NCBI GenBank assembly: GCA_900446925.1
Contig: UAVY01000009.1
Location: forward strand, 62,001-126,000
DNA length: 64,000 nt
From: Citrobacter koseri
Lineage (GTDB): Bacteria > Pseudomonadota > Gammaproteobacteria > Enterobacterales > Enterobacteriaceae
Direction of reading: 5' to 3'
The notes beneath the pieces are model-generated. The model ran no database searches and was not told the origin of the DNA. It saw only the letters and a program-made list of their open reading frames with translations. The position numbers and the translations under genes were made by a program. How positions within the stretch are numbered: the stretch's first letter is position 1; each line of letters opens with the position of its first letter. Shown here one piece after another: positions 53,379 to 62,969 of this stretch.

Positions 53379-54751
53379 ATGAATATCAGGAAGATACTTT
53401 GTTTTTCAGTAATAATTCTGATTGTTTTGTGTGCATCTTTATTTTATGTGTTTCAGAAGCATAAGCGTACAAATATGCTAGTTATTGGCTATGGACAAAG
53501 TTTAATGACCGGGATGGAAGGGTGGCCTGCATTAACGACTCACAGTGAAGTTGATAATGCATTTATGATTGGTGATTCGGTCAGGCCAGACTCAAGGAGA
53601 TCACAACATTACAAACCCGTTGGTAATTACGTTAGACCATTAACTTCAACTGTTCAGCAAGTGAATGATTCATCTAAGCTGGTCAGCCCAGAGTATGTTA
53701 GTAAACTAAAGCGAGGGGCTATCAACGAGGGTGAAGATCCTATAGTTGGTGCAGTTACGGCGTTTTCTGGTTTTAGAATTAGTTTTTTTGAATCTCTCTT
53801 TGGTATGAATGCCGGGGTTTCAGGTTCCGATATACTACAGATTTCAAAAGGAAGTGGTTATTACAAAAGGTTTACCGATGCTGTTAAAATATTTAACGCT
53901 GTTTCTATTAGCGAAAAAAGAGAACCTGTTGTCTCTTCTATAGTATTTATGCAGGGTGAAATGAATTACATGCCCACATACAAAAATGCACCGCAAGATT
54001 ATGATAGATATTTATTCGCTTTAAAAAAACTGCACAAAAATATGTTGAGCGATGCGGTATCAATTACGAAACAGAAAGATAAACCATTATTTTTCATGTA
54101 TCAAACAGGTGGTAGCTTTTCTAGGGATACAAACGATTTATCTGTTGGCATGGCTCAACTTGATTTTTCCAATAAAAATGATGGGGTCTATATGGTTGGC
54201 CCGACATACCAATACCCAGATAAAGGTGGACATCTGGGACCAAATGGTTATCGATGGTTTGGTGTACAGATAGCAAAGGTTATGCATCAGGTTATCGACA
54301 AGGGGGTAAACTGGAAGCCATTACAACCACTATCCGTTTCATTATCTAATGATAAGGTGGTTGTAAGGTATGGTGTTCCTTATCCACCATTAAAATTCAC
54401 GGAAGCATACGTGAAGTATGATCCTGTGATGTATGATGATAAGGGTTTTACATTGTACGATAGCAACGGTCGTGTTGATATTTCATCCGTAGAAATCACC
54501 GCACAAGATGAAATAACAATTACTCCAGTTCATAAGATTACTGGTCCTGCAAAATTATTTTATGCCGACAAAACATACCATAACGGGAATGGAAACGTTT
54601 CAGACCAGTGACAATACCGTATCTCCATATAAATACGAATATAAGGGGGGGGAGCGGGCAATACCCTGAATCGAATATCAAAGAATTAGTGGGGAAACCG
54701 TATCCATTGAATAACTTTAGTGTTGCATTTTGTTTGGCTGTTGCTATGTGA
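53379..54751 (+). CDS. Membrane-anchored SGNH/sialate-esterase-like protein
   Basis: The corrected protein is 456 residues. It starts MNIRKILCFSVIILIVLCAS, a single N-terminal membrane anchor, so the rest is periplasmic. The block-I-like motif MLVIGYGQSLMTGMEGWPAL, the central VSSIVFMQGEMNYMPTYKNA and the late GGHLGPNGYRWFGVQIAK (His) fit the SGNH/SASA carbohydrate esterase layout. The frame breaks twice near the end (extra G near 54589 and in the G8 run at 54646–54653), hiding a C-terminal tail ending SVAFCLAVAM. Low GC. It follows the tailspike and converges with an acyltransferase gene; deacetylation or acetylation of surface sugar is inferred. Confidence 0.7.
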
Positions 54752-54776
54752 GGTTTTAATAAATAGATGAGATAAA

Positions 54777-54800
54777 AGGGGCGCGTTTGCCCCTTTTATC
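54777..54800. terminator. Bidirectional terminator
   Basis: AAAAGGGGCGCGTTTGCCCCTTTT lies between two convergent genes and is flanked by A and T runs on both sides, so it can serve both. Confidence 0.8.
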
Positions 54801-54810
54801 TGATATCTAA

Positions 54811-55935
54811 TTAGTTTAGTAATTTCCTTGCTATTTTTATTGATGGCTTCTCGATTTTTTTATACATTATAAACGATATCAATACGCTAACAGATAAAAA
54901 GACAAATAGGGAAAAGACACCGTATTGATTGTTCCAAACTTGAGGGAAATAAGTTTGGGTGAGTTTTATGATGGCCCAGTGAACCAAGTATAGAGAGTAA
55001 GATATATCACCAATAAATGAAAGTGGTTTTATTTCGAATGGTATCATGTCCTCAGCCATCAGGGCAGCAGTCACAAGTGCCATGCTGGGCCAGAACAACC
55101 CCACCATGCCCTGCGGCATCCATCCTGAGTAAAATGTGAAATACAGAAAGATGACAATGAGAATGGTGCAGCAACATGCGCGAACTATTTTATTTATTTT
55201 TACAATATTTTTCCTGTAATTTATGAACAAAAATGCCAAGAAAATACCACCAACAAATTCCCATAGCATTGTAGTAGACATCACTTTTACAACTGGGGCT
55301 AACAAAAAATCCGCATTAAACTCAGCCTTTGCATTGGATGAGAACATAAATGAGCCATTAAAGCATAGTTGTAATAAAATCGGTAACAGCAAGAGAATTA
55401 AAGAGGAGAGTAACCCCCTATATTTGAAACTCACATATCCAGCGAAGCAGAAAATTACATAAAAATATATCTCATATGTCAAAGTCCATGCCGGTCCTAT
55501 CAGGTTGAATTTGAATGCGGGTGCGTTAGCATTATAATCAACATGGATAAGAAATAGTGATTTTATTACATTTATGAATTTTGCATCTGCATAATATATA
55601 CAGGAAACAAGTAACCAAATTATAAAGAAAGTTGGGTAAATTCTTAAAAATCTCTTTATGGCAAATGTTTTTGGTGCTAATTCTGATTTGTTTGATGTGA
55701 TGTAATAAATGATAAAGCCACTCATGATAAAGAATACATCGACACCAACAGAGCCATTTACCATAAAAGATTTCCACTCTGGACCAATAAGGGTTGTTGA
55801 GTGAAATAAAACTACAAGCATGGCGGCAATACCACGCAAATACTGTATTGATAATATTTTGTTTGAAGTGGTTTTGTCCGTAGAAACGGTAATCACATCT
55901 TCGGCAGACAACGCATGTGAACTAGCTTGAGTCAT
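54811..55935 (-). CDS. Acyltransferase-3 family protein (OafA-like)
   Basis: This intact 374-residue membrane protein has about ten hydrophobic helices and the family motifs ILSIQYLRGIAAMLVVLFHS (with the catalytic-type histidine), VGVDVFFIMSGFIIYYIT, AIKRFLRIYPTFF and DISYSLYLVHWAIIKL. Prophage members such as Oac and OafA O-acetylate O-antigen and block further phage adsorption. The N-terminal 25 residues are an extra hydrophilic extension. Low GC marks it as cargo. No fused SGNH domain; the separate SGNH-like gene next door could supply that activity. Confidence 0.85.
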   Translation of the reverse strand: MTQASSHALSAEDVITVSTDKTTSNKILSIQYLRGIAAMLVVLFHSTTLIGPEWKSFMVNGSVGVDVFFIMSGFIIYYITSNKSELAPKTFAIKRFLRIYPTFFIIWLLVSCIYYADAKFINVIKSLFLIHVDYNANAPAFKFNLIGPAWTLTYEIYFYVIFCFAGYVSFKYRGLLSSLILLLLPILLQLCFNGSFMFSSNAKAEFNADFLLAPVVKVMSTTMLWEFVGGIFLAFLFINYRKNIVKINKIVRACCCTILIVIFLYFTFYSGWMPQGMVGLFWPSMALVTAALMAEDMIPFEIKPLSFIGDISYSLYLVHWAIIKLTQTYFPQVWNNQYGVFSLFVFLSVSVLISFIMYKKIEKPSIKIARKLLN

Positions 55936-56358
55936 TCTATAGCCTATAGAAACATTACATTCATTTTTTTTGTGATGCTATATTAACATTGTTTGTGAAT
56001 TTATGAAGTAGCCAGGTGTGATCATCAGTGATAAGTCACACTTGATTAATATGATTGTTCAATAATTCATCACTATTGATGCTTGTCCAATGAGTTTTGG
56101 GATAAACTTGCCGCTGTGCATAGTATAGATCTTAGTAAGTTATTCTTGAGGTCTACAAAAAAGGACATAGTAGTCGTCATGTAATTTAAGTTATCGAACA
56201 CAGAGCTTGTGTGGGGCTCGGGCGCGGCCAGTTGGCGATCGTTCGACAGAGAGCACCAGTCGCCGATGATGTTCCACAAAACTAAATTTCACCTCACGCC
56301 AGTTACTTACCGTGTTGTACTTCTAAGAGACTTGAACGCTGCCATTGATACAATAATA
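55936..56358. other. Gap between acyltransferase and umuD
   Basis: AT-rich, with the acyltransferase promoter region at its left part (CATTACATTC, TATTAACATTG). No convincing gene; the small frames in 56073–56279 lack ribosome-binding sites and known motifs. Confidence 0.4.
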
Positions 56359-56374
56359 CTGTATATATAATCAG
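56359..56374 (+). promoter_or_regulatory. LexA box of umuDC
   Basis: CTGTATATATAATCAG fits CTG-N10-CAG with an AT-rich centre and extends outward as TACTG…CAGTA. It lies 20 bases before the umuD start, so umuDC is SOS-controlled. Confidence 0.85.
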
Positions 56375-56394
56375 TATCAATTAAGGTGATTATC

Positions 56395-56813
56395 ATGCAG
56401 TTTTTCACGCCTACAGATCTACGCCATGTGGCGCTCCCAATGTTTAGTGACCTTGTGCAATGCGGGTTTCCTTCCCCTGCTCAGGACTATGTTGAGTCGC
56501 GTATAGACCTTAACGAATTGCTGGTGAGGCACCCAAGCGCGACGTATTTCGTGAAGGCCACAGGAGATTCTATGCGTGATGCCGGAATCGGCGAAGGCGA
56601 TTTGTTGGTAGTCGACAGTTCACGAAAAAGCAGGGCATGGGGACATTGTCATTGCAGCGGTCGACGGTGAGTTCACAGTTAAGCGCCTGTTGCTGCATCC
56701 TGCTGTCCATGCTCAAGCCTGAAAACTCTGTGTATAAACCAATCATGATTGGGAGTGAAGACAATCTGGAGGTTTTCGGCGTCGTAACTTACATCGTGAA
56801 GTCTGCTGGCTGA
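56395..56813 (+). CDS. umuD: UmuD-like Pol V regulatory subunit
   Basis: UmuD is cleaved on RecA filaments to UmuD', which activates the UmuC polymerase. The corrected 138-residue protein starts [20 protein letters not shown] and has the Cys23–Gly24 cleavage site, the catalytic serine in [11 protein letters not shown] (Ser59) and the lysine in [11 protein letters not shown]. Extra bases near 56627 (A5 for A4) and 56705 break the frame; 419 minus 2 is 139 codons. It is followed after 2 bases by umuC. Confidence 0.9.
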
Positions 56814-56815
56814 GT

Positions 56816-58081
56816 ATGTTTGCACTCGTAGACGTGAACAGCTTCTATGCGAGTTGTGAAACGGTGTTCAGGCCAGACCTAAAAGGAAGGCCGGTTGTCG
56901 TTCTCTCTAACAATGATGGCTGTGTTATTGCCCGTTCAGCAGCAGCGAAGTCCTTTGTTAAAATGGGGGAGCCCTATTTCAAACAAAAAGAGACTTTTCG
57001 CCGTCACGGCATCGTCGCGTTCTCCAGTAACTATGAGCTTTACGCTGATATGTCGAATCGCGTAATGACAACGCTGGAAGAAATTAGTCCCCGCGTCGAA
57101 ATTTACAGCATAGACGAGGCATTTTGTGACATGACTGGCGTGCGAAACTGCCGTGATCTTACTGAATTTGGCCGGGAGATCCGCACTACAGTATTACAGC
57201 GTACACATCTCACCGTCGGTGTCGGTATTGCGCAGACAAAAACCCTCGCGAAACTGGCTAACTATGCGGCAAAGAAGTGGCAACGACAGACTGGTGGTGT
57301 TGTTGATTTATCGAACGTGAGCCGGCAGCGTAAACTGTTAGCTGCGCTGCCAGTTGGCGAGGTGTGGGGTATAGGGCGACGCATCTCTAAAAAGCTGGAG
57401 GGGATGGGCATCGAAACTGCTCTTGACCTGGCTGACACAGATATCCGGTTTATCAAGAAGCATTTCAATGTTGTGCTCGAAAGAACGGTACGCGAGCTGC
57501 GTGGTGAGCCGTGTCTGGAACTGGAAGAGTTTGCACCAGTAAAGCAGGAAATCGTCTGCTCACGCTCCTTCAGTGGTCGTATCACTGATTACGAAGAGAT
57601 GCGTCAGGCGATTTTCAGTTACGCCAGCCGGGCGGCGGAGAAGCTGCGCGGCGAGCATCAATATTGCCGGTTTATCTCCGCGTTCGTGAAGACAAGCCCG
57701 TTTGCACTGAACGAACCGTATTACGGCAACAGCGCCTCTGTGAAGCTTCTGACCCCGACGCAGGACAGCCGGGACATTATCGGCGCGGCCACGCGATGCC
57801 TGGATGCTGTCTGGAAAGATGGACGCCGTTACCAGAAGGCAGGCGTTATGCTCGGCGACTTCTTCAGCCAGGGGGTGGCACAACTCAACCTTTTTGATGA
57901 TAACGCGCCGCGGCGCAATAGCGACAAACTGATGAAGGTGCTGGATCATCTCAACACCAAAGACGGCGTAGGTACGCTCTACTTCGCCGGACAGGGCATA
58001 CAACAGCAGTGGCAGATGAAGCGGGAGATGCTCTCACCGCGATACACCACTCGATATGAAGACCTTTTGCGTGTGAAGTGA
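56816..58081 (+). CDS. umuC: UmuC-like translesion DNA polymerase
   Basis: This intact 421-residue Y-family polymerase is the catalytic subunit of Pol V. Catalytic acids are visible in MFALVDVNSFYASCETVF (Asp6) and YSIDEAFCDM (Asp/Glu), with the steric-gate region FYASCE. HhH and little-finger regions follow (VWGIGRRISKKLEGMGIETA, SRSFSGRITDYEEMRQAIFS). It ends 238 bases before attR. The orphaned phoP promoter is directed at its 3' end in antisense. Confidence 0.93.
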   Translation: MFALVDVNSFYASCETVFRPDLKGRPVVVLSNNDGCVIARSAAAKSFVKMGEPYFKQKETFRRHGIVAFSSNYELYADMSNRVMTTLEEISPRVEIYSIDEAFCDMTGVRNCRDLTEFGREIRTTVLQRTHLTVGVGIAQTKTLAKLANYAAKKWQRQTGGVVDLSNVSRQRKLLAALPVGEVWGIGRRISKKLEGMGIETALDLADTDIRFIKKHFNVVLERTVRELRGEPCLELEEFAPVKQEIVCSRSFSGRITDYEEMRQAIFSYASRAAEKLRGEHQYCRFISAFVKTSPFALNEPYYGNSASVKLLTPTQDSRDIIGAATRCLDAVWKDGRRYQKAGVMLGDFFSQGVAQLNLFDDNAPRRNSDKLMKVLDHLNTKDGVGTLYFAGQGIQQQWQMKREMLSPRYTTRYEDLLRVK

Positions 58082-58318
58082 AAAAAGTGTCTGTCGTGAA
58101 TTGTATCTGCCCGGCATAGCCCATCAATGTGTCTAATCTTTATTGGTTTTCGGTATGGATTTTGGGGGCGGATTTGGGGGGCAAATAGTTGGTTAGGGGT
58201 AATTTTAGGGGCGATAAAATACCTGATATTGTCTGCTATTGTCCGATAACTACATTCCCCAACTTCTTGATATTGTTATAAATGCATGTTTCTTAAACTG
58301 TTTATTTTTTTCATTCGC
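58082..58318. other. Right phage end, non-coding, with G-run repeats
   Basis: No gene. Four G-runs (5, 6, 4 and 4 G at 58164, 58176, 58196 and 58208) occur as similar units such as TTTGGGGGCGGA and TTTAGGGGCGAT. TGGGGGC also occurs twice near the other end, at 3905–3911 and 3916–3922. They may be integrase arm-type sites; the four runs also meet a loose G-quadruplex pattern. Confidence 0.45.
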
Positions 58319-58337
58319 AGTCTAACGCTGATTATGT
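58319..58337. other. attR, right prophage attachment site
   Basis: AGTCTAACGCTGATTATGT pairs with attL at 3832–3850 (17 of 19 identical; exact core TAACGCTGATT at 58323–58333). Left is phage DNA, right is the native phoP promoter and purB. Confidence 0.8.
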
Positions 58338-58365
58338 TGCGGCGGGGATAAACATTTCGTAAACC
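58331..58365 (-). promoter_or_regulatory. Native PhoP-box promoter of phoPQ, separated from its genes
   Basis: On the minus strand GGTTTA (58360–58365), 5 bases, TGTTTA (58349–58354) is a perfect PhoP box. After 12 bases comes the -10 CATAAT (58331–58336), the classical class-I PhoP promoter layout. The same elements precede phoP in E. coli and Salmonella. The predicted start (about 58324) lies in the att core. In this lysogen it reads into the prophage end and antisense to umuC, not into phoP. Confidence 0.88.
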
Positions 58366-58379
58366 GGGGGGAGAGTTAT

Positions 58380-58451
58380 GCCGGATGAGTCTCCGGCATT
58401 GGGGGGCGCTGAATATCGGCCGGATAAGATGCGTTAGCATCGCTATCCGGC
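58380..58451. repeat. REP-type palindromes downstream of purB
   Basis: GCCGGATGAGTCTCCGGC (58380–58397) and GCCGGATAAGATGCGTTAGC … GCTATCCGGC (58419–58451) are REP-like inverted repeats between the purB stop and the phoP promoter. Confidence 0.7.
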
Positions 58452-58459
58452 AGGGGGGA

Positions 58460-59833
<1,374 letters not shown>

Positions 59834-60475
59834 TCACAACTCCGGGGTTAAATGAGCAAGAATTTGTTTTGCCTGAGTGGTCAGGCGATTACGAGAAAAC
59901 ATTAATTGCAGGCGGCCACCGCCGACCTGGTGCCAGAGCACTGCGGCACGGATACCGGCCAGAAGCGAGGCGCGAACTTTTGCCTGCACCTGCGGGCTTT
60001 GCAGCACGGCGGGTGAGCCCGTCACCTGAATGCGCGGCCCCAGCGGGCTGATGACATCGACATAAATACCGGCCATCGCGCTCATCAGCGTTTCTGATTG
60101 CAGGTCAAAATGGTCAAGCTGACGCTGTAAGCCGTTAATGCGCTCGCCCAGCATGTCCAGCGCGCCTTTGGCGGCTGACAGTTTGCGCTCCAGCACCATC
60201 AGGCTTAGCGTATAGCGCGTCAGCTCTGCGTTCAGCCCCTGGCGGCTACTGGCATTCAGGACACCGAGCAGGGTTTCCAGACCGAGGCGAAGGTTCGCTT
60301 CGCTGCCGCCGAATACGCCCAGCGTAGAGCTGGGGTTCATATCGATAACGCTGTTCAGTGAAACGTGTAGCGCATCGGCATCACAGTGCCCCTGGTGCGC
60401 CAGCTGTTGCACCAGGCGTGCTGACTGGCAAATGCCTGCCAGTGCGAGGGTGATGTCATAATAATTCTTTGCCAC
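59834..60475 (-). CDS. hflD: HflD lysogenization regulator
   Basis: HflD is a membrane-associated helical protein that in E. coli lowers lambda lysogenization by binding CII. The 213-residue protein uses the GTG start at 60473–60475 ([20 protein letters not shown]) as in E. coli; an ATG two codons upstream is less likely. Segments [20 protein letters not shown] and [20 protein letters not shown] are typical. It is 3 bases from purB in an operon. Confidence 0.95.
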   Translation of the reverse strand: MAKNYYDITLALAGICQSARLVQQLAHQGHCDADALHVSLNSVIDMNPSSTLGVFGGSEANLRLGLETLLGVLNASSRQGLNAELTRYTLSLMVLERKLSAAKGALDMLGERINGLQRQLDHFDLQSETLMSAMAGIYVDVISPLGPRIQVTGSPAVLQSPQVQAKVRASLLAGIRAAVLWHQVGGGRLQLMFSRNRLTTQAKQILAHLTPEL

Positions 60476-60510
60476 GATCACTGCTTCCTTGTATCAGTTA
60501 TAGAGAATAA

Positions 60511-61617
60511 TTATACCGGCAGGGGCAGGCGCTGCTCGATAATACCGCCGCCGAGGCACACTTCTCCGTTATAAAAGACAGCCGACTGACCCGGCGTTAC
60601 TGCGGCTACCGGCTCATCAAAAATCACTTCAATGCGTTCGTCATCCAGCGCTTTCACGGTGCACGGAATGTCGGTCTGGCGGTAGCGGGTTTTCACCGTG
60701 CAGCGCAGGGTGCCGCTAAACGATTCGCGATCGACCCAGTGAAGCTGTTGGGCAATCAGGCCGACGGACATCAGACGTGGATGCTCATGACCCTGAGCGA
60801 CAACCAGAATGTTGTTCTCGACATCTTTATCGACCACGTACCACGGATCTTCGGTGCCTTCTTTGGTGCCGCCGATACCCAGACCTTTGCGTTGGCCCAG
60901 CGTGTGGTACATCAGCCCCTGGTGCTGACCGATTTCGTCGCCGTCTACGGTGATGATTTTTCCTGGCTGCGCCGGGAGATAGCGACCGAGGAACTCGCGG
61001 AATTTACGTTCGCCGATAAAGCAGATGCCGGTAGAGTCTTTTTTCTTCGCGGTGATCAGACCGAGGTCTTCGGCAATTTTGCGTACCTGCGGTTTTTCCA
61101 GCTCACCGACCGGGAACAGGCTTTGGGCGATCTGCTCATGGCCGAGTGTGTAAAGGAAGTAGCTCTGATCTTTGTTACCGTCGAGCCCGCGCAGCAGGCG
61201 GCTTTTGCCGTCCACATCCGCGCGACGGACGTAGTGACCGGTGGCGATATAATCAGCGCCCAGGTCCTCAGCGGCAAATTCGAGGAAGGCTTTAAATTTG
61301 ATCTCTTTATTACACAGAATATCCGGGTTCGGCGTGCGGCCCGCTTTGTACTCTTCCAGGAAGAGTTCAAAAACGTTGTCCCAGTATTCTGCGGCAAAGT
61401 TTACGGTATGCAGTTCAATGCCAAGTTTGTCGCAAACGGCCTGCGCATCAGCCAGGTCGGCTGCCGCTGTGCAATATTCCTCACCGTCGTCCTCTTCCCA
61501 GTTCTTCATGAACAGGCCTTCTACCTGGTAGCCCTGTTGTTGCAACAGCCAGGCGGAAACGGAGGAGTCGACACCGCCGGACATGCCGACGATCACTTTT
61601 TTTGGGCTTTCTGACAT
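60511..61617 (-). CDS. mnmA: MnmA tRNA 2-thiouridylase
   Basis: MnmA thiolates U34 of tRNA for Glu, Gln and Lys. The intact 368-residue protein starts [20 protein letters not shown] with the PP-loop SGGVDSS, the catalytic cysteine pair in [13 protein letters not shown] and [14 protein letters not shown], and ends [11 protein letters not shown] longer frame starts 15 codons upstream, but this start matches known MnmA. Confidence 0.96.
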   Translation of the reverse strand: MSESPKKVIVGMSGGVDSSVSAWLLQQQGYQVEGLFMKNWEEDDGEEYCTAAADLADAQAVCDKLGIELHTVNFAAEYWDNVFELFLEEYKAGRTPNPDILCNKEIKFKAFLEFAAEDLGADYIATGHYVRRADVDGKSRLLRGLDGNKDQSYFLYTLGHEQIAQSLFPVGELEKPQVRKIAEDLGLITAKKKDSTGICFIGERKFREFLGRYLPAQPGKIITVDGDEIGQHQGLMYHTLGQRKGLGIGGTKEGTEDPWYVVDKDVENNILVVAQGHEHPRLMSVGLIAQQLHWVDRESFSGTLRCTVKTRYRQTDIPCTVKALDDERIEVIFDEPVAAVTPGQSAVFYNGEVCLGGGIIEQRLPLPV

Positions 61618-61671
61618 TGGAATACTCACGACATTGAACTTCAAGGCGGCGTATTCTATCACGCAGCCCTT

Positions 61672-62134
61672 TTACTTGACACCCTCTGTAAACGGCCAGT
61701 TAAATTCGCCGATGATCGCCAGCGGATAACGTTGCCCGTTCTGCCAGCAACGAATGCTCTCGGCAACCAGCGGCGAACGCAGGTTGGGGGGCGTTGAGGA
61801 TCGCGTCGGCGCTGACCCAGCGACAGCAGTCAATGTCGTTGTCGTGAGGTTCAGTGGCGCACATCCTGGTAAGTTCAATGGAAAACAGGAAACGCAGGAA
61901 CGGCGTGTTGTCCGGCGCGATCCATTGATGCAGACGAATAAAGTGCTGGGGTTGCGCGGTAATCCCTGTCTCTTCCCAGAGTTCGCGCGCAGCGGCTTCC
62001 ACCAGCGTTTCGTCGGCTTCCAGGTGTCCGGCTGGCTGATTCCAGAGCGCTTTGCCGTTAATGGTCTCTTCCACCACGAGGAATTGACCTTCTGCATGGA
62101 CGATGCAGGCGACGGTGACGTGCGGTTTGAACAT
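61672..62134 (-). CDS. nudJ: NudJ Nudix phosphatase
   Basis: NudJ hydrolyses thiamine pyrophosphate precursors and nucleoside tri/diphosphates. The corrected 153-residue protein starts [20 protein letters not shown]; the Nudix box is visible as [24 protein letters not shown]6 run near 61785–61790 should be G5; as written the C-terminus is scrambled after AILNAP. 463 minus 1 gives 154 codons. It lies between mnmA and rluE. Confidence 0.93.
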
Positions 62135-62143
62135 GGTTTTTCC

Positions 62144-62797
62144 TTAATCGGTAGCGTCTCGCCATTCGCCGTTGGCAAGATTATCCAGCGTGTAGTTGCC
62201 CATTGCGTAGCGGATCAGTCGCAGCGTAGGGTAGCCGACGTGCGCCGTCATACGCCGTACCTGACGGTTACGGCCTTCATATAAGGTCACTTTGAGCCAG
62301 CGGGTGGGAATACTTTTTCGTTCGCGAATCGGCGGCGTTCTCGGCCACAGCCATTCGGGTTCGTCCACTACCTCAATGCCCGCAGGCAGAGTGGGGCCAT
62401 CATTGAGCGTCACGCCATTGCGCAGGGCTTCCAGCGCTTCTGCGGTGGGTTCGCCTTCAACCTGAACGAAATAAATCTTACCGGTACGTTTGCCGGGCTG
62501 CGTCAGACGAGCCTGCAATGCGCCATCGTTGGTGAGCACCAGAAGACCTTCGCTGTCCCTGTCCAGACGACCTGCTGCATAGACGCCCTGGACAGGAATA
62601 TAGTCTTTTAATGTGCTGCGCCCGGCCTCATCCGTAAATTGCGGCAAAACATCGTAAGGTTTATTGAACAAAACCACGCGTTTTGGCTGGTTTTCTTTCC
62701 GCCGCTTAGTGACTTGTCGTGAGCTGAATCGCTCAACCCGGTGATTTCTAAAAGAAGTTTTTTGCATGGTATTTTCAGGGCTTATCAATTGCCGCAT
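62144..62797 (-). CDS. rluE: RluE 23S rRNA pseudouridine synthase
   Basis: RluE makes pseudouridine 2457 in 23S rRNA. The intact 217-residue protein starts [20 protein letters not shown] as in E. coli; an internal Met at residue 11 is an alternative. The catalytic motif is [20 protein letters not shown], with the active-site aspartate, and a C-terminal [20 protein letters not shown] block. Confidence 0.95.
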   Translation of the reverse strand: MRQLISPENTMQKTSFRNHRVERFSSRQVTKRRKENQPKRVVLFNKPYDVLPQFTDEAGRSTLKDYIPVQGVYAAGRLDRDSEGLLVLTNDGALQARLTQPGKRTGKIYFVQVEGEPTAEALEALRNGVTLNDGPTLPAGIEVVDEPEWLWPRTPPIRERKSIPTRWLKVTLYEGRNRQVRRMTAHVGYPTLRLIRYAMGNYTLDNLANGEWRDATD

Positions 62798-62969
62798 TAT
62801 AGCCTAATAACGAGTGTCTTTCATGGCAGCAAACAATAGGGTAGTATTGACACGCTCATTACAAATCATTAACAAAAAAGTTGCTCTAATGCATCCGTGT
62901 CGCAGGACGCAAACGCACATGCAGCGTGATGACAGACGAGCAAACCAGAAGCGCTCGAAGGAGAGGTGA

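Noticed and set aside
60739..61614. 291-codon plus-strand frame opposite mnmA
   Set aside because: It is the antisense shadow of an intact, conserved gene; no ribosome-binding site or known motif.
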